Of a DNA stretch of 64,000 bases, positions 42,301 to 50,970 are shown one piece after another. How positions within the stretch are numbered: the first letter of the stretch is position 1; every line of letters starts with the position of its first letter. Origin of the DNA: Bifidobacterium boum. GTDB taxonomy: Bacteria; Actinomycetota; Actinomycetes; Actinomycetales; Bifidobacteriaceae. Made by a program: the position numbers and the translations under genes. Below the pieces are notes generated by a model. The model was not told where the DNA came from. It searched no databases and saw only the letters and a program-made list of their open reading frames with translations. The stretch lies in the NCBI RefSeq assembly GCF_000741535.1, contig NZ_JGYQ01000007.1, positions 1 to 64,000 of the forward strand. Direction: 5' to 3'.

Positions 42301-42494
42301 GCAAGGCCACGTCATCCATCACCGCCGGAGACATGCGCTGCTCCGCACAGTCCACGGCGATACCGTCCGCGTCGACGGCGACGACCTACAACATCACACT
42401 CAACAACCGCGCCATCGAAGGCAACGAACGACTCCAACGGCTCCTCGCCGAACTCGTCTCCGCCTGCGGCGCGACCGTCACCGCAAGGAGCTGA
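39321..42494 (+). CDS. Tail tape measure protein
   Basis: 1057 residues, the largest phage gene. It has repetitive helical N-terminal and middle parts (many Ala/Gly/Lys/Thr heptads) and a hydrophobic stretch at about 595-660. The long periodic region at about 640-850 repeats PQLV/M-x(4)-QII-x(6)-L units about every 16-18 residues. The C-terminus has the common HSPSRVFRDQVGVMIGRGAAIGVE. Its length sets tail length: about 1050 residues predicts a tail near 150 nm by the usual 1.5 angstrom per residue rule. Confidence 0.93.
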   Translation: MAQELGTGYIIISPSTKGLGKAIEGSISDGTTTGTKKSGKSIISTIGGAFGKIGKVGVGTIAGIASGIAGLTAKGGFDRALNIERAQTKLKALKYDTASVDKIMGNALASVKGTAFGLGDAASVAATLVASGIKQGGDLEGVLTTVGDAAQISGRSFQDMGLIFSQVAAKGKLQGDDMLQLMGSGIPVLQYLADHFHTTTEAASDMVSDGKVSFADFEAAMKEHIGGAAKNAGESFDGMVGNVKAAIGRLGAQFETPLISAATKVGGKLIPIIDQTASATGKLADQFQDRLNTAASIAAQKIEDLGNSIASGKTSIADLAAQVATLAGGFATLATVGGNADKITSVLDQLGKSGDKGIADLIANLKKGGSDIGGAFDAIKTKIANAKGYLSPSLRDAMAIDGDPFANAINRIKQGGSQLASATDGILKTIRTKLTPGMASIAFKWENSSLYTGLTAATTGIKTKAGQIGDAITKGLGTAAGKINTSPLGSAITAIGNKTKPLFNKTIREAMTLDGDPFASALSKISGKTSAITGKLSSFAAPFKTAFGNIFGGLGDAIGGPLQNAIGKAGTGLQNGLNAIGGLVTRFFAPGNFIKFLGIGALAAALVAGIGMIDSQMGGQLSRVIDSAFASLPDILSKAETWIQSSLPQFVSSGTYIIEMVLQGVTTALPSLVSVGTLLIDTIVSSLASHLPVLMPMAVTLVTTLVTSLIAAAPQLMSAGLTLLDGLLQGIVSSLPTLAAAIPQIITAIITALATGLPQLMEQGVQMVMNLVNGLVSAMPQLVEQVPQIISTLIDGLCANLPNILSTGMQMLSTLVTGLAQALPRLVAYVPQIIAGIVNTIASHLPQILSTGVRMLVTLASGLVSAIPQLVGKIPSIISSIKNAFTSVNWGSVGMNIIRGIASGVASAAGELVNAAVNAAKNALDWVKSKLGIHSPSRVFRDQVGVMIGRGAAIGVERSAPAFKAAADAMVADAIPQSIPLPTISTDALKDSVRKATSSITAGDMRCSAQSTAIPSASTATTYNITLNNRAIEGNERLQRLLAELVSACGATVTARS

Positions 42495-42500
42495 TGAACA

Positions 42501-44735
42501 ATGGCCGACGGATACGGCAACATCTGCGGAAACTGGCGCACGCACGTCAAGGCGTGGGTCACCGGATGGACCGACACCACCGACACCATCCACGTCGAGG
42601 TATGGTGGCAGTCGCTCAACGGATGGAACTACTACGGCTGGGTCGCGGCCACGGCGTGGATCAACGGACAGCAGGTCGCGCACACCCCGAACTCCGGCAA
42701 CAAAAACCTCGGCCACAACAGCGAGGTGTGCATCCTCGCCGCAGACCTGACGGTCGCCAAAGCGGAATCGGCGCGCAACATCACCTGCAGCGGCAACATC
42801 TACTGGAACGGCCCCAACTCCGGCACCAGCAACTCCAGCTGCGGTGTGTACACCGGCGGCATCAACTACCACAGCCCGAACCCACCGAAAAACGTATCGT
42901 TCAAACGTGTGAGCGACAACAAGGCGTCCATCACCTGGCAAGGCAACTGGGACAACGGCGCGCTCAAACCATGGAAACAGATCCTCGTCGACCAGCGCAT
43001 CGCGCTCGACGGCGGCAACTGGAACACATGGAGCAACTATCAAGGCGGCTCCGGCGTCCTCAACTGGGACAAAACCAACTTCGACGCGACCAACCTGCGA
43101 CCGAACGGCCGCTACCAGTTCGCCGTCTACGCCCGCAACCAGGCCGGCGACTCCACACACGTCGACTCGCCGGTCATCTACACCACGCCACGCACGCCAG
43201 CCAAGGTCGAAGCCATCAAGACCGGAGCCAAATCCGCGCAAATCCTCATCGACCTGTCCGGCGGCTACGCCAACGGCTACGACGTCCAACGACGCCTCGC
43301 CGGAGGAGACTGGCAGGACCTCACCACCGGCGCCTACGCCGGCAAACCCGCACAGGTCCTCGACAGCGACACCCCGGCAGGCGTCATCGAATACCGTGCA
43401 CGGGCGCGCCGCCCCATCTACGACGACGACGCGGCCAAAGGCATCCTCACCGGAGAGTGGACGCAATCCAACCAGATCACCACCATCTGCCCGCCGGGCG
43501 CTCCAACCATCACCGCTCCAGCGCAGGGTGCGACCCTCGCCACGCCGCTCACGTCCGACATCAGATGGACGCCGAACCATCCGGACGGATCCAGCCAGAC
43601 CGCCGCCCAGATCGAACTCACCAATCCGGACGGAACCGTCACGACGGCATCCGTCGCCACGGACACCGCCTACAGGCTCCATACCGACGAGAACGGCCGA
43701 TGGCAGATCCGAGTCCGCACCAAAGGCCTGCACGCCGACTGGGGAGAATGGAGCCAACCAACCACCATCCGCACGGCGACACCGCCAAACGTCACCGTCA
43801 CCGACCCCACCACCATCACCGCCAGCCCGTTCGACATCGCATGGTCGGTCGCCGACACCACCGGAGTCGCCCACCAGAGCGTCCGCATCCGCAAGGACGG
43901 AGCCGTCGTCTACCAGACCGACCTCAACGGCACCGCCAGAAGCCTGACCATCGACCAGGCGACATACCTGCCCGAAAACGGCACCGAACTCATCATCGAC
44001 GTCACCGTCCAAGGCGGCAGCACCCTCACCACCACCGCCAGCCGAGGAGCGACTGTCTCCTACACCCCACCCGCATCGCCGACCGCCAACATCGACATCG
44101 ACGGAAGCAACCTCAGCATCATGGTCACCGCGCTCGCCGGCACCCCGAAAGACGACCAGCCGAAGACCGAATGGATGGCCGTGACCCGCCTCCTCGACGG
44201 AAACGAACTGACACTCTCGTCACGCCTCGCAGACGGACGGCAGACCATCGACCGACTCCCGCCGCTCAACCGGAAGATCGGCTACCGCATCACAGCCCAC
44301 GCCGCCAGCGGAGCGGTCAGCGAAACCATCGTCACCACCACCGTCACCACGGACATGTGCATGCTCAACTTCGGCAGCGACGCAGGCGAAGCCATCCCCA
44401 TCGGCGGAAGCTTCGACATCGGCGAAAAACAGTCGCACGACACCGAGGAATACCACTTCGAACTCGGCAGCGACACCGACCTGCCGGCCAGCTACTCCAG
44501 CCGCCGGCTCGACAACCAGATCACCGCCAGCACAACCCTCGACTACCTCGACGGCCAACTCTACCAGCGCATCCGCCGCCTCGCCCGCGCCAACACCTAC
44601 GCATGGTGGCGAAACGTCGACGGCACCAGAGCCTTCGTCAAAGCCGAAATCAGCACACACATCAAAGCCAAAGGACCAACGGCCACCCTCGACATCGACA
44701 TGACCGAAATCCTCTGGGAGGAACCAAACAACTAA
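42501..44735 (+). CDS. Large tail protein with fibronectin-type modules
   Basis: 744 residues. A beta-rich N-terminal domain is followed by several FnIII-like modules (starts near 133 NPPKNVSFKRVSDNKASITWQ, 232 TPAKVEAI, 333 PPGAPTITAP, 430 PPNVTVTDP) and a C-terminal domain (about 620-744) that looks like a tail-tip or distal tail part (LDYLDGQLYQRIRRLAR). FnIII modules on tail proteins commonly mediate surface carbohydrate contact. It occupies the place of Dit between tape measure and hub. Confidence 0.78.
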   Translation: MADGYGNICGNWRTHVKAWVTGWTDTTDTIHVEVWWQSLNGWNYYGWVAATAWINGQQVAHTPNSGNKNLGHNSEVCILAADLTVAKAESARNITCSGNIYWNGPNSGTSNSSCGVYTGGINYHSPNPPKNVSFKRVSDNKASITWQGNWDNGALKPWKQILVDQRIALDGGNWNTWSNYQGGSGVLNWDKTNFDATNLRPNGRYQFAVYARNQAGDSTHVDSPVIYTTPRTPAKVEAIKTGAKSAQILIDLSGGYANGYDVQRRLAGGDWQDLTTGAYAGKPAQVLDSDTPAGVIEYRARARRPIYDDDAAKGILTGEWTQSNQITTICPPGAPTITAPAQGATLATPLTSDIRWTPNHPDGSSQTAAQIELTNPDGTVTTASVATDTAYRLHTDENGRWQIRVRTKGLHADWGEWSQPTTIRTATPPNVTVTDPTTITASPFDIAWSVADTTGVAHQSVRIRKDGAVVYQTDLNGTARSLTIDQATYLPENGTELIIDVTVQGGSTLTTTASRGATVSYTPPASPTANIDIDGSNLSIMVTALAGTPKDDQPKTEWMAVTRLLDGNELTLSSRLADGRQTIDRLPPLNRKIGYRITAHAASGAVSETIVTTTVTTDMCMLNFGSDAGEAIPIGGSFDIGEKQSHDTEEYHFELGSDTDLPASYSSRRLDNQITASTTLDYLDGQLYQRIRRLARANTYAWWRNVDGTRAFVKAEISTHIKAKGPTATLDIDMTEILWEEPNN

Positions 44736-44745
44736 GGGGCAAGCC

Positions 44746-45834
44746 ATGGACCAGCGCCACCACGCCATGCGATTCGACACAGAAATCCGCGTCATGCGCG
44801 TCGACCGAAACACAGGCAACGAAACAGGCATCGTCCATGGCATCGTCCAAGGCGGCAGCATCGAACGCAACCAGGACACCACGGTCACCGAACAGGCAAC
44901 CCTCGACCTCGAAGGCTCCAGCCTGTTCGGCAGCGACCTGCTCCGCATCTGGGCAGACATCACCTACGCCGACCAAACCAGCGAAAGCATCCCACTCGGC
45001 ACCTACCTCTGGTCTGCCGACAAACGCCAAACCAACGGACCGACCACCACCATCCCGCTCACCCTCTACGGCCGCCTCCGCGAACTCGCCGACGACCAAT
45101 ACGCCACCCCGATCAGCATCCCCGCCGGAAGCGACCCCGTCGCCGAAGCCGAGAAAATCATCACAGGCAACGGCCTCACCGTCCTCCCACACCCCAACAG
45201 CGACTACCGCACCGGCACCACCCTCACCTACGGGCTCACCGACGACCAGACAGACAACAAACTCGCCATCGCCAACGACCTGCTCACCATCGCCGGCTGG
45301 ACCACCTGCCGCACCGACCCATACGGCCACGTCATCCTCCAGCCATACACCAACCCAAGCCGACGCAAACCATCCTGGACATTCACCGAAGGACCAACCT
45401 GCCGATGGACCAAACAAACCACCGACGAACGCGAAACCTTCGACACCGCCAACCAGATCATCACCATCTACACCAGCCAGGAAAAAGAAATCATCGGCAC
45501 CGCCAAAGACACCGACCCAAACAGCCCCACAAGCATCCCCAACCGCGGCCGCGTCATCAGCAAAAAATACCGATACGACGACATCCCCGAAAACCAAACC
45601 GACCAACAACTCCAACAAATGGCCGACCAAAAAGCCGCCGAACTCCTCGCCACCAACCAACACGCCATCCACCGCGTCACCGGCACACACATCATCGCAC
45701 CCATCACCATCGGCGACACCATCACCCTCGACCTCCCCACACAACACATCAACGGCACCTACGCCATCCGAACACAAACCATCACCCTCAAACCAGGACT
45801 CCCCACCCAAACCGAACTCAGAGAAGCCTCATGA
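44746..45834 (+). CDS. Tail hub/baseplate-like protein
   Basis: 362 residues, beta-rich with a central alpha/beta part (RELADDQYATPISIPAG..., DPVAEAEKIITGNGL). It resembles gp44/Tal N-terminal hub proteins that close the tail tube; no peptidase motif seen. AAGGGGCAAGCC precedes ATG. Confidence 0.68.
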   Translation: MDQRHHAMRFDTEIRVMRVDRNTGNETGIVHGIVQGGSIERNQDTTVTEQATLDLEGSSLFGSDLLRIWADITYADQTSESIPLGTYLWSADKRQTNGPTTTIPLTLYGRLRELADDQYATPISIPAGSDPVAEAEKIITGNGLTVLPHPNSDYRTGTTLTYGLTDDQTDNKLAIANDLLTIAGWTTCRTDPYGHVILQPYTNPSRRKPSWTFTEGPTCRWTKQTTDERETFDTANQIITIYTSQEKEIIGTAKDTDPNSPTSIPNRGRVISKKYRYDDIPENQTDQQLQQMADQKAAELLATNQHAIHRVTGTHIIAPITIGDTITLDLPTQHINGTYAIRTQTITLKPGLPTQTELREAS

Positions 45835-46412
45835 ACACCGACACCACCATCGCACGACAACTCGGCCGACAACTCGGCCTGCAAATCACCAACCAACCAA
45901 CCACACAAAACACCACCACCCGCATCGCCACCATCACCCAAACCCACAACACCACCGTCGACATCACCATCGACGGCACCACACTCACCAACATCCAAGC
46001 CACACCGGAAACCATCACCGCAAACCCAGGAGACCGATGCCTCATCACCATCCAAGGAGCGCTCGCCATCGCCACGCACCTGCTCCCGCCCGCCACCGGC
46101 GCAAGCAAATGGACCACGCTCCAACCGACCGACAGCAGCTGGAAACAAAACAATCCGCCACTTGCCATCCGCAAAGACGGAGGCATGGTCACACTCGACG
46201 GCTCCATCTCACGAACCGGAGGCTTCCAGACCGGATATGTCTGCGCGACCATCCCAGAAGGCTACCGGCCAGACCGTCATACCAAGACGCCCAACCACTA
46301 CTTCTCATCACAGTGGTGGGTCATCGGCACGGACGGCACCATCCGATGCGAGCAAGGCAACGACGGGTCCAGCAATCCGATCTACCTGCACACCACCTGG
46401 TACACGGCCTAG
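45831..46412 (+). CDS. Tail-tip or minor tail protein
   Basis: 193 residues. Thr/Ile-rich N-terminus (TTRIATITQTHNTTVDITIDG), then a beta sandwich with FSSQWWVIGTDGTIRCEQGNDG, a pattern found at the ends of phage tail fibres and appendage proteins. Overlaps the hub gene by 4 bases (ATGA). Confidence 0.6.
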   Translation: MNTDTTIARQLGRQLGLQITNQPTTQNTTTRIATITQTHNTTVDITIDGTTLTNIQATPETITANPGDRCLITIQGALAIATHLLPPATGASKWTTLQPTDSSWKQNNPPLAIRKDGGMVTLDGSISRTGGFQTGYVCATIPEGYRPDRHTKTPNHYFSSQWWVIGTDGTIRCEQGNDGSSNPIYLHTTWYTA

Positions 46413-46428
46413 AGAAAGGAACGAAACC

Positions 46429-46845
46429 ATGGCCACGACAATCAACATCAGCATCCGCCTTCCCAAAAGCGACGGCACCACCGATCCCGCAGCCGGAACG
46501 CTGATCTTCCAGCCGGAACGCCACCACTTCGCCGGCACCGACCTGATCCTGCCGAAGCCGTTCAAAATCGACCTCGACAAACAGGGCAAAGCCACCGTGA
46601 AGCTCGAGAACACCGACGGCAGGTGGGTCTGGAAGGTGGCCGAGATGATCGGCGACACCGTCCAACGCATCCGCTACTTCGAGCTACCGGCCGGCAGCGA
46701 CACCGCCAACTACAGCGACCTGAGCTACGTGGACGGCGGCAGTTTCGCGCCGCTCGGCCAGACCAGCCCGCTCACCGAACTCACCGACGAGGACATCGAC
46801 TGGATCAGCCAGTTCGTCGCCGCCGGCACACACCTCGCCAACTGA
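46429..46845 (+). CDS. Small tail/appendage protein
   Basis: 138 residues, beta-rich, directly upstream of the receptor-binding gene. It has a conserved-looking RLPKSDGTTDPAAGTL start and an acidic end. Likely a tail appendage or a chaperone of the next protein; by context only. Confidence 0.55.
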   Translation: MATTINISIRLPKSDGTTDPAAGTLIFQPERHHFAGTDLILPKPFKIDLDKQGKATVKLENTDGRWVWKVAEMIGDTVQRIRYFELPAGSDTANYSDLSYVDGGSFAPLGQTSPLTELTDEDIDWISQFVAAGTHLAN

Positions 46846-46856
46846 AAGGAACAGGA

Positions 46857-48470
46857 ATGACAGTCGACACCAAGAAAGTCGTCCGCGTCGACGGCCTCGC
46901 CCGCGCCATCACCGCGAGCCTCAACGCCACCATCGGCAAAGCCGACACGGGCCGCGCGCTGACCCGCGACGACGCCAAAGGCGAATACACGAACATCGCG
47001 GAATACTGGAAGGCGCACCGCACCGGCGCCGTCTACGGCGTACAGAAACCGAAATGGGCCGCGTCCAACAGCCCAGCATGCGTCAAGACCCGCGACAACA
47101 CCGGCCTCGTCATCGAGAAATCCACCAACACCACCGCCGGACGCGACGACTACCGCGCGCTCAACGCCTTCCAATGCATGAACGTCAACGCCACCGTCGG
47201 AGACGACGGCAAGCCGCACGTCACCGCGATCGAAGGATATGACCAGCATTACGACCAGTACGGGCGCAACGGCCTCGTCTGGATCATGACCCCGCCGCTC
47301 TACTACGCGGTCCGCGAGACCTCCACCAGCATCGAGATCCTCATCTCCGACAGCAAATGGACCGGCTTCTCGCCGATGCCAGGCCTGCTCCTGCCGGACG
47401 GCACGGAACGAGCCTGCATGCTGCACGCCAAATACATGGCCGGCCTCGACGCCAACGGCAAGCCGACCAGCTGGAGCGGCATCCAGCCGTCGCAAGACTT
47501 CGGATGCCAGAACGACTACATCGACCGCGCCGCGAAACTCGGCAAAGGCTACAGCGGCCTCACATCCGCCGACGCGGCATACATCCAGATCATGCTCCTA
47601 ATGAAATGGGCCACCACCAACAGCGACGTGCTCGGCGGCATGTTCCAGCACACCATGCAGGCCACCGTCACCAAAGGCGAATCGAACGCGCACCGCGTCA
47701 TCGTCAGCACCGCCGACGCCGCAGGATTCGACATCGACAACTACGTCAACGTCGGCACAGACGGCGAACGCAACAACACAGGAAACCACTCCGTCGCCGA
47801 ATGCCGCAGGATCATCGGCAAGACCGTCATCGACGCCACCAACACGGCCCTCGACCTGGACGGCGACGCCATCACCACCACCAACCCGACCGGCAACCTC
47901 AAGGACTACGTATCCGTCATGCCATACAAGACCGGCGCCACCGACCGGATCCTCGGCACCGACGGCATCCCACACGGCGAGCTCAGCATCATGCACCAGC
48001 CCATCAAGCTCCAGAACATCGAACTGTTCTGCGGCATGTACGAAGGAGAACAGGACACGCTCATCAAGGCGGTCAAGGACTCCGACACCGCAGGACACTG
48101 CGAACTGTGGAAGACCTACGACACCACCAAGGCCAACAAGACCGCCGTCACCGCCGACTACACGCACATCGGAGACTTCCCGGCCTTCACCGCCCAGACC
48201 TCCGGCCAATGGCAGTACGGCCAGGACATCTCCATCGCCGCCGGCATCCCGCTGCCGGTCGGCACCGGAGCCAGCAGCGCCACCGGCCTGTGCGACGCCT
48301 TCGGCGGCGACCCGATCAAACAGCCCGGCATCAAGATGCACCGGCGCTTCGGCAACCTCTGGGACGGCGCGCACTACGGCGCTTTCGCCTCGAACCTCGG
48401 GAACGATCCGGCCGGCCGCTGGTGGAGCAACGGGGGCCGCCTGTCTGCGCTTGGCCGCTCGAAGGCGTAG
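46857..48470 (+). CDS. Receptor-binding tail protein with a DGR-type C-type-lectin end
   Basis: 537 residues. N-terminal trimerising or attachment part (1-60), a long central body with many aromatic residues, and a C-terminal C-type lectin fold (about 420-537) ending RRFGNLWDGAHYGAF...GGRLSALG. This end fits variable proteins of diversity-generating retroelements known from bifidobacterial and other phages (pattern FGN.W....YGAF...L, then GGRLS). It would bind the host surface. The last 41 residues are the likely variable region. What follows downstream looks like the ruin of the rest of the element. Confidence 0.75.
   Translation: MTVDTKKVVRVDGLARAITASLNATIGKADTGRALTRDDAKGEYTNIAEYWKAHRTGAVYGVQKPKWAASNSPACVKTRDNTGLVIEKSTNTTAGRDDYRALNAFQCMNVNATVGDDGKPHVTAIEGYDQHYDQYGRNGLVWIMTPPLYYAVRETSTSIEILISDSKWTGFSPMPGLLLPDGTERACMLHAKYMAGLDANGKPTSWSGIQPSQDFGCQNDYIDRAAKLGKGYSGLTSADAAYIQIMLLMKWATTNSDVLGGMFQHTMQATVTKGESNAHRVIVSTADAAGFDIDNYVNVGTDGERNNTGNHSVAECRRIIGKTVIDATNTALDLDGDAITTTNPTGNLKDYVSVMPYKTGATDRILGTDGIPHGELSIMHQPIKLQNIELFCGMYEGEQDTLIKAVKDSDTAGHCELWKTYDTTKANKTAVTADYTHIGDFPAFTAQTSGQWQYGQDISIAAGIPLPVGTGASSATGLCDAFGGDPIKQPGIKMHRRFGNLWDGAHYGAFASNLGNDPAGRWWSNGGRLSALGRSKA
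48345..48467 (+). other. Putative DGR variable region (VR)
   Basis: Codes residues 497-537 of the receptor-binding protein. Codons at the ligand-facing positions (Asp, His, Tyr, Ala, Ser, Gly, Trp) fit what adenine-directed mutagenesis makes from AAC/AAT codons of a template. The matching template repeat is not present in the window. Confidence 0.55.
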
Positions 48471-48479
48471 ACGAGAGCG

Positions 48480-48680
48480 GTGGGGGTGAGCGAAGCGAGG
48501 GGACGAACGCCCCCTCATCACTTCCGCCGCGCACGACGGACGGCGAGCATCCCCGTCTGGCTGGCTCGCCGTTTGGCCAGCTATTACGGCTACTTCAAAT
48601 GGAGCGACTCGATCACATATCGGCGTCGCAACGGCATCGACAAGACCATGCGCCGCGCGAGGAAGGTCCTCGCGGCGTGA
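48480..48680 (+). pseudogene. Probable C-terminal remnant of a DGR reverse transcriptase
   Basis: A 66-codon frame whose end, LARRLASYYGYFKWSDS followed by an Arg-rich tail, resembles the C-terminus of DGR reverse transcriptases (S-Y-x-G-x-x-K-x-x-D-S before a basic end). No RT palm (YxDD) or template repeat remains, and there is no ribosome site. A 6-bp hairpin (GAGGGG/CCCCTC, 48497-48516) lies just after the target gene, where DGRs have a hairpin. Best explained as a deletion that removed the template repeat and most of the RT. Confidence 0.6.
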
Positions 48681-48691
48681 AAGGAGACACC

Positions 48692-49033
48692 ATGATCCAG
48701 ACCGTGACCTACTCGGCCGAACCGGCGGAGGTGGACTACCATCCACGCGCCGACGGAGGTGCCGATATCCGCATCCGCAGGGACATCGCCAAGGTCGAGA
48801 CCCCGGCGATCGACGGCCAGCCCGCCGGAGAACAGTGGACCGCGCGCGAAGCCTACATCGTCAGATACAACCTGCTCGAACAGGAAGCCGTCGAGCAGGC
48901 CGACCAGCTCTTCGCCGAGGCCGAGGAGGACTCCAAGACCGACCGTCAGCGCATCGATGAACTCAAACAGCTCCAGCTCGACGGACTCGACGCGATCGCA
49001 AGCCTGTACGAATCGATGGGAGGTGAACAGTGA
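48692..49033 (+). CDS. Small phage protein between tail and lysis genes
   Basis: 113 residues, partly beta then a helical C-terminus (EQADQLFAEAEEDSKTDRQRIDELKQL). AAAGGAG before ATG. Resembles small proteins that precede XkdX-type genes; unknown role. Confidence 0.6.
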   Translation: MIQTVTYSAEPAEVDYHPRADGGADIRIRRDIAKVETPAIDGQPAGEQWTAREAYIVRYNLLEQEAVEQADQLFAEAEEDSKTDRQRIDELKQLQLDGLDAIASLYESMGGEQ

Positions 49034-49185
49034 GGAAGAAGATGATCCCCATCTACGTCGCCCTCGTCCGCAACGGCCTGCGCACCATCGACCAGGTGCC
49101 GGCCCCCATACGAGACGACGTCAAGACAGCCCTCGGCGCCAAGGAAGAGGAACAGGCCGGGGCCGCCGAGAACACGAGGGAGTGA
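49030..49185 (+). CDS. XkdX-like small protein
   Basis: 51 residues from GTG 49030, overlapping the previous stop. IPIYVALVRNGLRTIDQVP is the usual core of XkdX-family proteins, found just before phage lysis genes. Function unknown in general. Confidence 0.7.
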   Translation: MRKKMIPIYVALVRNGLRTIDQVPAPIRDDVKTALGAKEEEQAGAAENTRE

Positions 49186-49186
49186 C

Positions 49187-49579
49187 ATGAGCTCGCCGGC
49201 ATGGCTCACCATCATCGTCAGCATCATCACGGCGTGCGGCGGAGGCATCGTCGGCTGGGCCACCAAACGCTTCGACGCAGGCTGGGCCACCAAGGCCGAC
49301 ATCGACCGTCTCGCCGGCGAGATCGCCAAACTCGACGTCCAGCTCGCCAAAGTCTGCTCGAAGCTCGACAACGACAACCGACGCCTCAACAGCATCGAAC
49401 AGTCGGCCATGAGATCGGAGCTCTTCGCCGCCACCCATGACCGAACCCAACACGAACACCAGCTCGAGGTCGGCAAACGATACCTCGCCGCCGGATACAA
49501 CGGCGCCGGCCATGTGCGCATCACGCAGCTCAAGGCCGACTACAGCCGCCGTCTCGCATCCGACGACTGGGACTACTGA
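49187..49579 (+). CDS. Membrane-anchored coiled-coil protein, holin/antiholin candidate
   Basis: 130 residues: one N-terminal membrane helix (about 5-25), then a coiled coil (DIDRLAGEIAKLDVQLAKVCSKLDND) and a basic, aromatic C-terminus. Position directly upstream of the endolysin suits a lysis accessory protein; a separate holin follows the endolysin. Confidence 0.6.
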   Translation: MSSPAWLTIIVSIITACGGGIVGWATKRFDAGWATKADIDRLAGEIAKLDVQLAKVCSKLDNDNRRLNSIEQSAMRSELFAATHDRTQHEHQLEVGKRYLAAGYNGAGHVRITQLKADYSRRLASDDWDY

Positions 49580-49611
49580 CAGACACAAGAAAGGAAAGGA
49601 AAAGGAAAGGA

Positions 49612-50907
49612 ATGACAACAGCCAACAAAGGAACACCGAAGCTCGCCAAGTCACGACGACGCTACCGCCAGCCGACGATCGCGTTCCTCATCGCCGCATG
49701 CCTCGCCATCGCCCCATGTGCGATGGCCGACACCGGCATCGACACGGCCAGCTATCAAGGTTGCTGGGACGGCGCGCAGGCCAAGTCGTCCGGCGTCAAC
49801 TTCGCGTTCATCAAGCTCAATCAGGGCACGGGATACGTCAACCCATACGCCACATGCCAGGTCAACGCCGCACGAGCCAACGGCATCCGCGAGGGCGCCT
49901 ACGACTTCGCCAGTCCACAGACCAGCAGTCCGGAGGCCGAGGCCGACAAGTTCGTGGCCGAGGCGCGGGCGCGCGGCATGGTCGGCCGCGCCATCCCAGT
50001 GCTCGACTGGGAGCCTTCCGCTCCCGGCGGATATTGGGGCAAGCAGACATGGTGGGCTTTGCGCTGGGTCAACCGCGTCAAGTCCACATGGGGCGTCAAC
50101 CCGATGATCTACATGAGCGCGGCCATGATTCCGACCGGCGACTGGTCGGCCGTCGTGGCCACGAACGCCGGACTGTGGGTCGCGGGCTATCCGCACGGCT
50201 ACATGGGCGACCGGCTGCGTAATCCCGGCTCCGTGCCGTACAGCGTCAGCCCGTGGCCGTTCGCGGCCGCGTGGCAGTATTCCAGTTCCGGCGCGGTCGG
50301 CGGCATCAGCGGCGCGGTGGACGTCAACTGGTTCTACGGCGACGCCGTGACCTGGGCGAAGTACGCAGGCGCTCCGGCATCCTCCGTCACGTCCAACGCG
50401 ACCACGCCGCCGACGAACAACAAGACCAACGGAGCCCCGGTCGCCGACGCGAACACACTCGCCTCGGCCGTGATCCGAGGCGAGTACGGCAACGACCCGC
50501 AACGCCGCCAGCTGCTCGGCGGCCGCTACACGGAGGTCATGGCCATCGTCAACCGTCGTCTAGCCGGATCCTCGGGCAGCATGTCCGGAAACAACGGCGG
50601 AGCCTACTGCGTCGTTGTGTCCAGCGGTGACACCATGGGAGCGATCGCCAGCCGTACCGGCCGCACCCCGGCCAGCGCGTGGAGCGTGCCAAGCGGCAAC
50701 ATCAACCGCATCTGGCCTGGGCAGCGCGTCTGCTATGGAGGCTCCACCGCTTCCAGTGTCGGCGCGCACGTCATCGGCACGTCCCACGTGGTCACAGCAG
50801 GCGAGAGCCTGTGGACCATCTACGGCGCGGCTGGATGGCAGGCGGCCGCGCAACGCAACGGCCTCAGCTACCCCTACATCATCCACCCCGGCCAAGTGCT
50901 CCGCTGA
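49612..50907 (+). CDS. Endolysin: signal peptide, GH25 muramidase, CW_7 and LysM modules
   Basis: 431 residues. A basic start and hydrophobic signal (about 22-39, ending CAMA) suggests Sec export, so it may not need a holin pore. The GH25 lysozyme domain spans about 40-245 (TGIDTASYQGCWDGA, IPVLDWEPSAPGGYWG, AWQYSSSG...DVNWFYG), cutting peptidoglycan glycan strands. A Cpl-7-like repeat lies at about 280-320 (LASAVIRGEYGNDPQRRQLLG), then LysM units at about 335-382 and 388-431 for wall binding. Starts after AAAGGAAAGGA. Confidence 0.93.
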   Translation: MTTANKGTPKLAKSRRRYRQPTIAFLIAACLAIAPCAMADTGIDTASYQGCWDGAQAKSSGVNFAFIKLNQGTGYVNPYATCQVNAARANGIREGAYDFASPQTSSPEAEADKFVAEARARGMVGRAIPVLDWEPSAPGGYWGKQTWWALRWVNRVKSTWGVNPMIYMSAAMIPTGDWSAVVATNAGLWVAGYPHGYMGDRLRNPGSVPYSVSPWPFAAAWQYSSSGAVGGISGAVDVNWFYGDAVTWAKYAGAPASSVTSNATTPPTNNKTNGAPVADANTLASAVIRGEYGNDPQRRQLLGGRYTEVMAIVNRRLAGSSGSMSGNNGGAYCVVVSSGDTMGAIASRTGRTPASAWSVPSGNINRIWPGQRVCYGGSTASSVGAHVIGTSHVVTAGESLWTIYGAAGWQAAAQRNGLSYPYIIHPGQVLR

Positions 50908-50914
50908 TAAAACA

Positions 50915-50940
50915 CTCCCGCAACGCAAACGTTGCGGGAG
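50915..50940 (+). terminator. Hairpin between endolysin and holin
   Basis: Perfect 11-bp stem CTCCCGCAACG/CGTTGCGGGAG with a 4-base loop, no T-run. It may protect the 3' end or reduce read-through to holin. Confidence 0.6.
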
Positions 50941-50970
50941 CCATATCTACAACATTCAGAAAGGATCAAA

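Noticed and set aside
40652-46504. A 1950-codon plus-strand open frame across the tape measure and tail genes
   Set aside because: It is a frame shadow: high-GC third-position bias removes stops in this frame. The product is Arg/His/Pro-rich nonsense and real tail genes with ribosome sites occupy the other frames.
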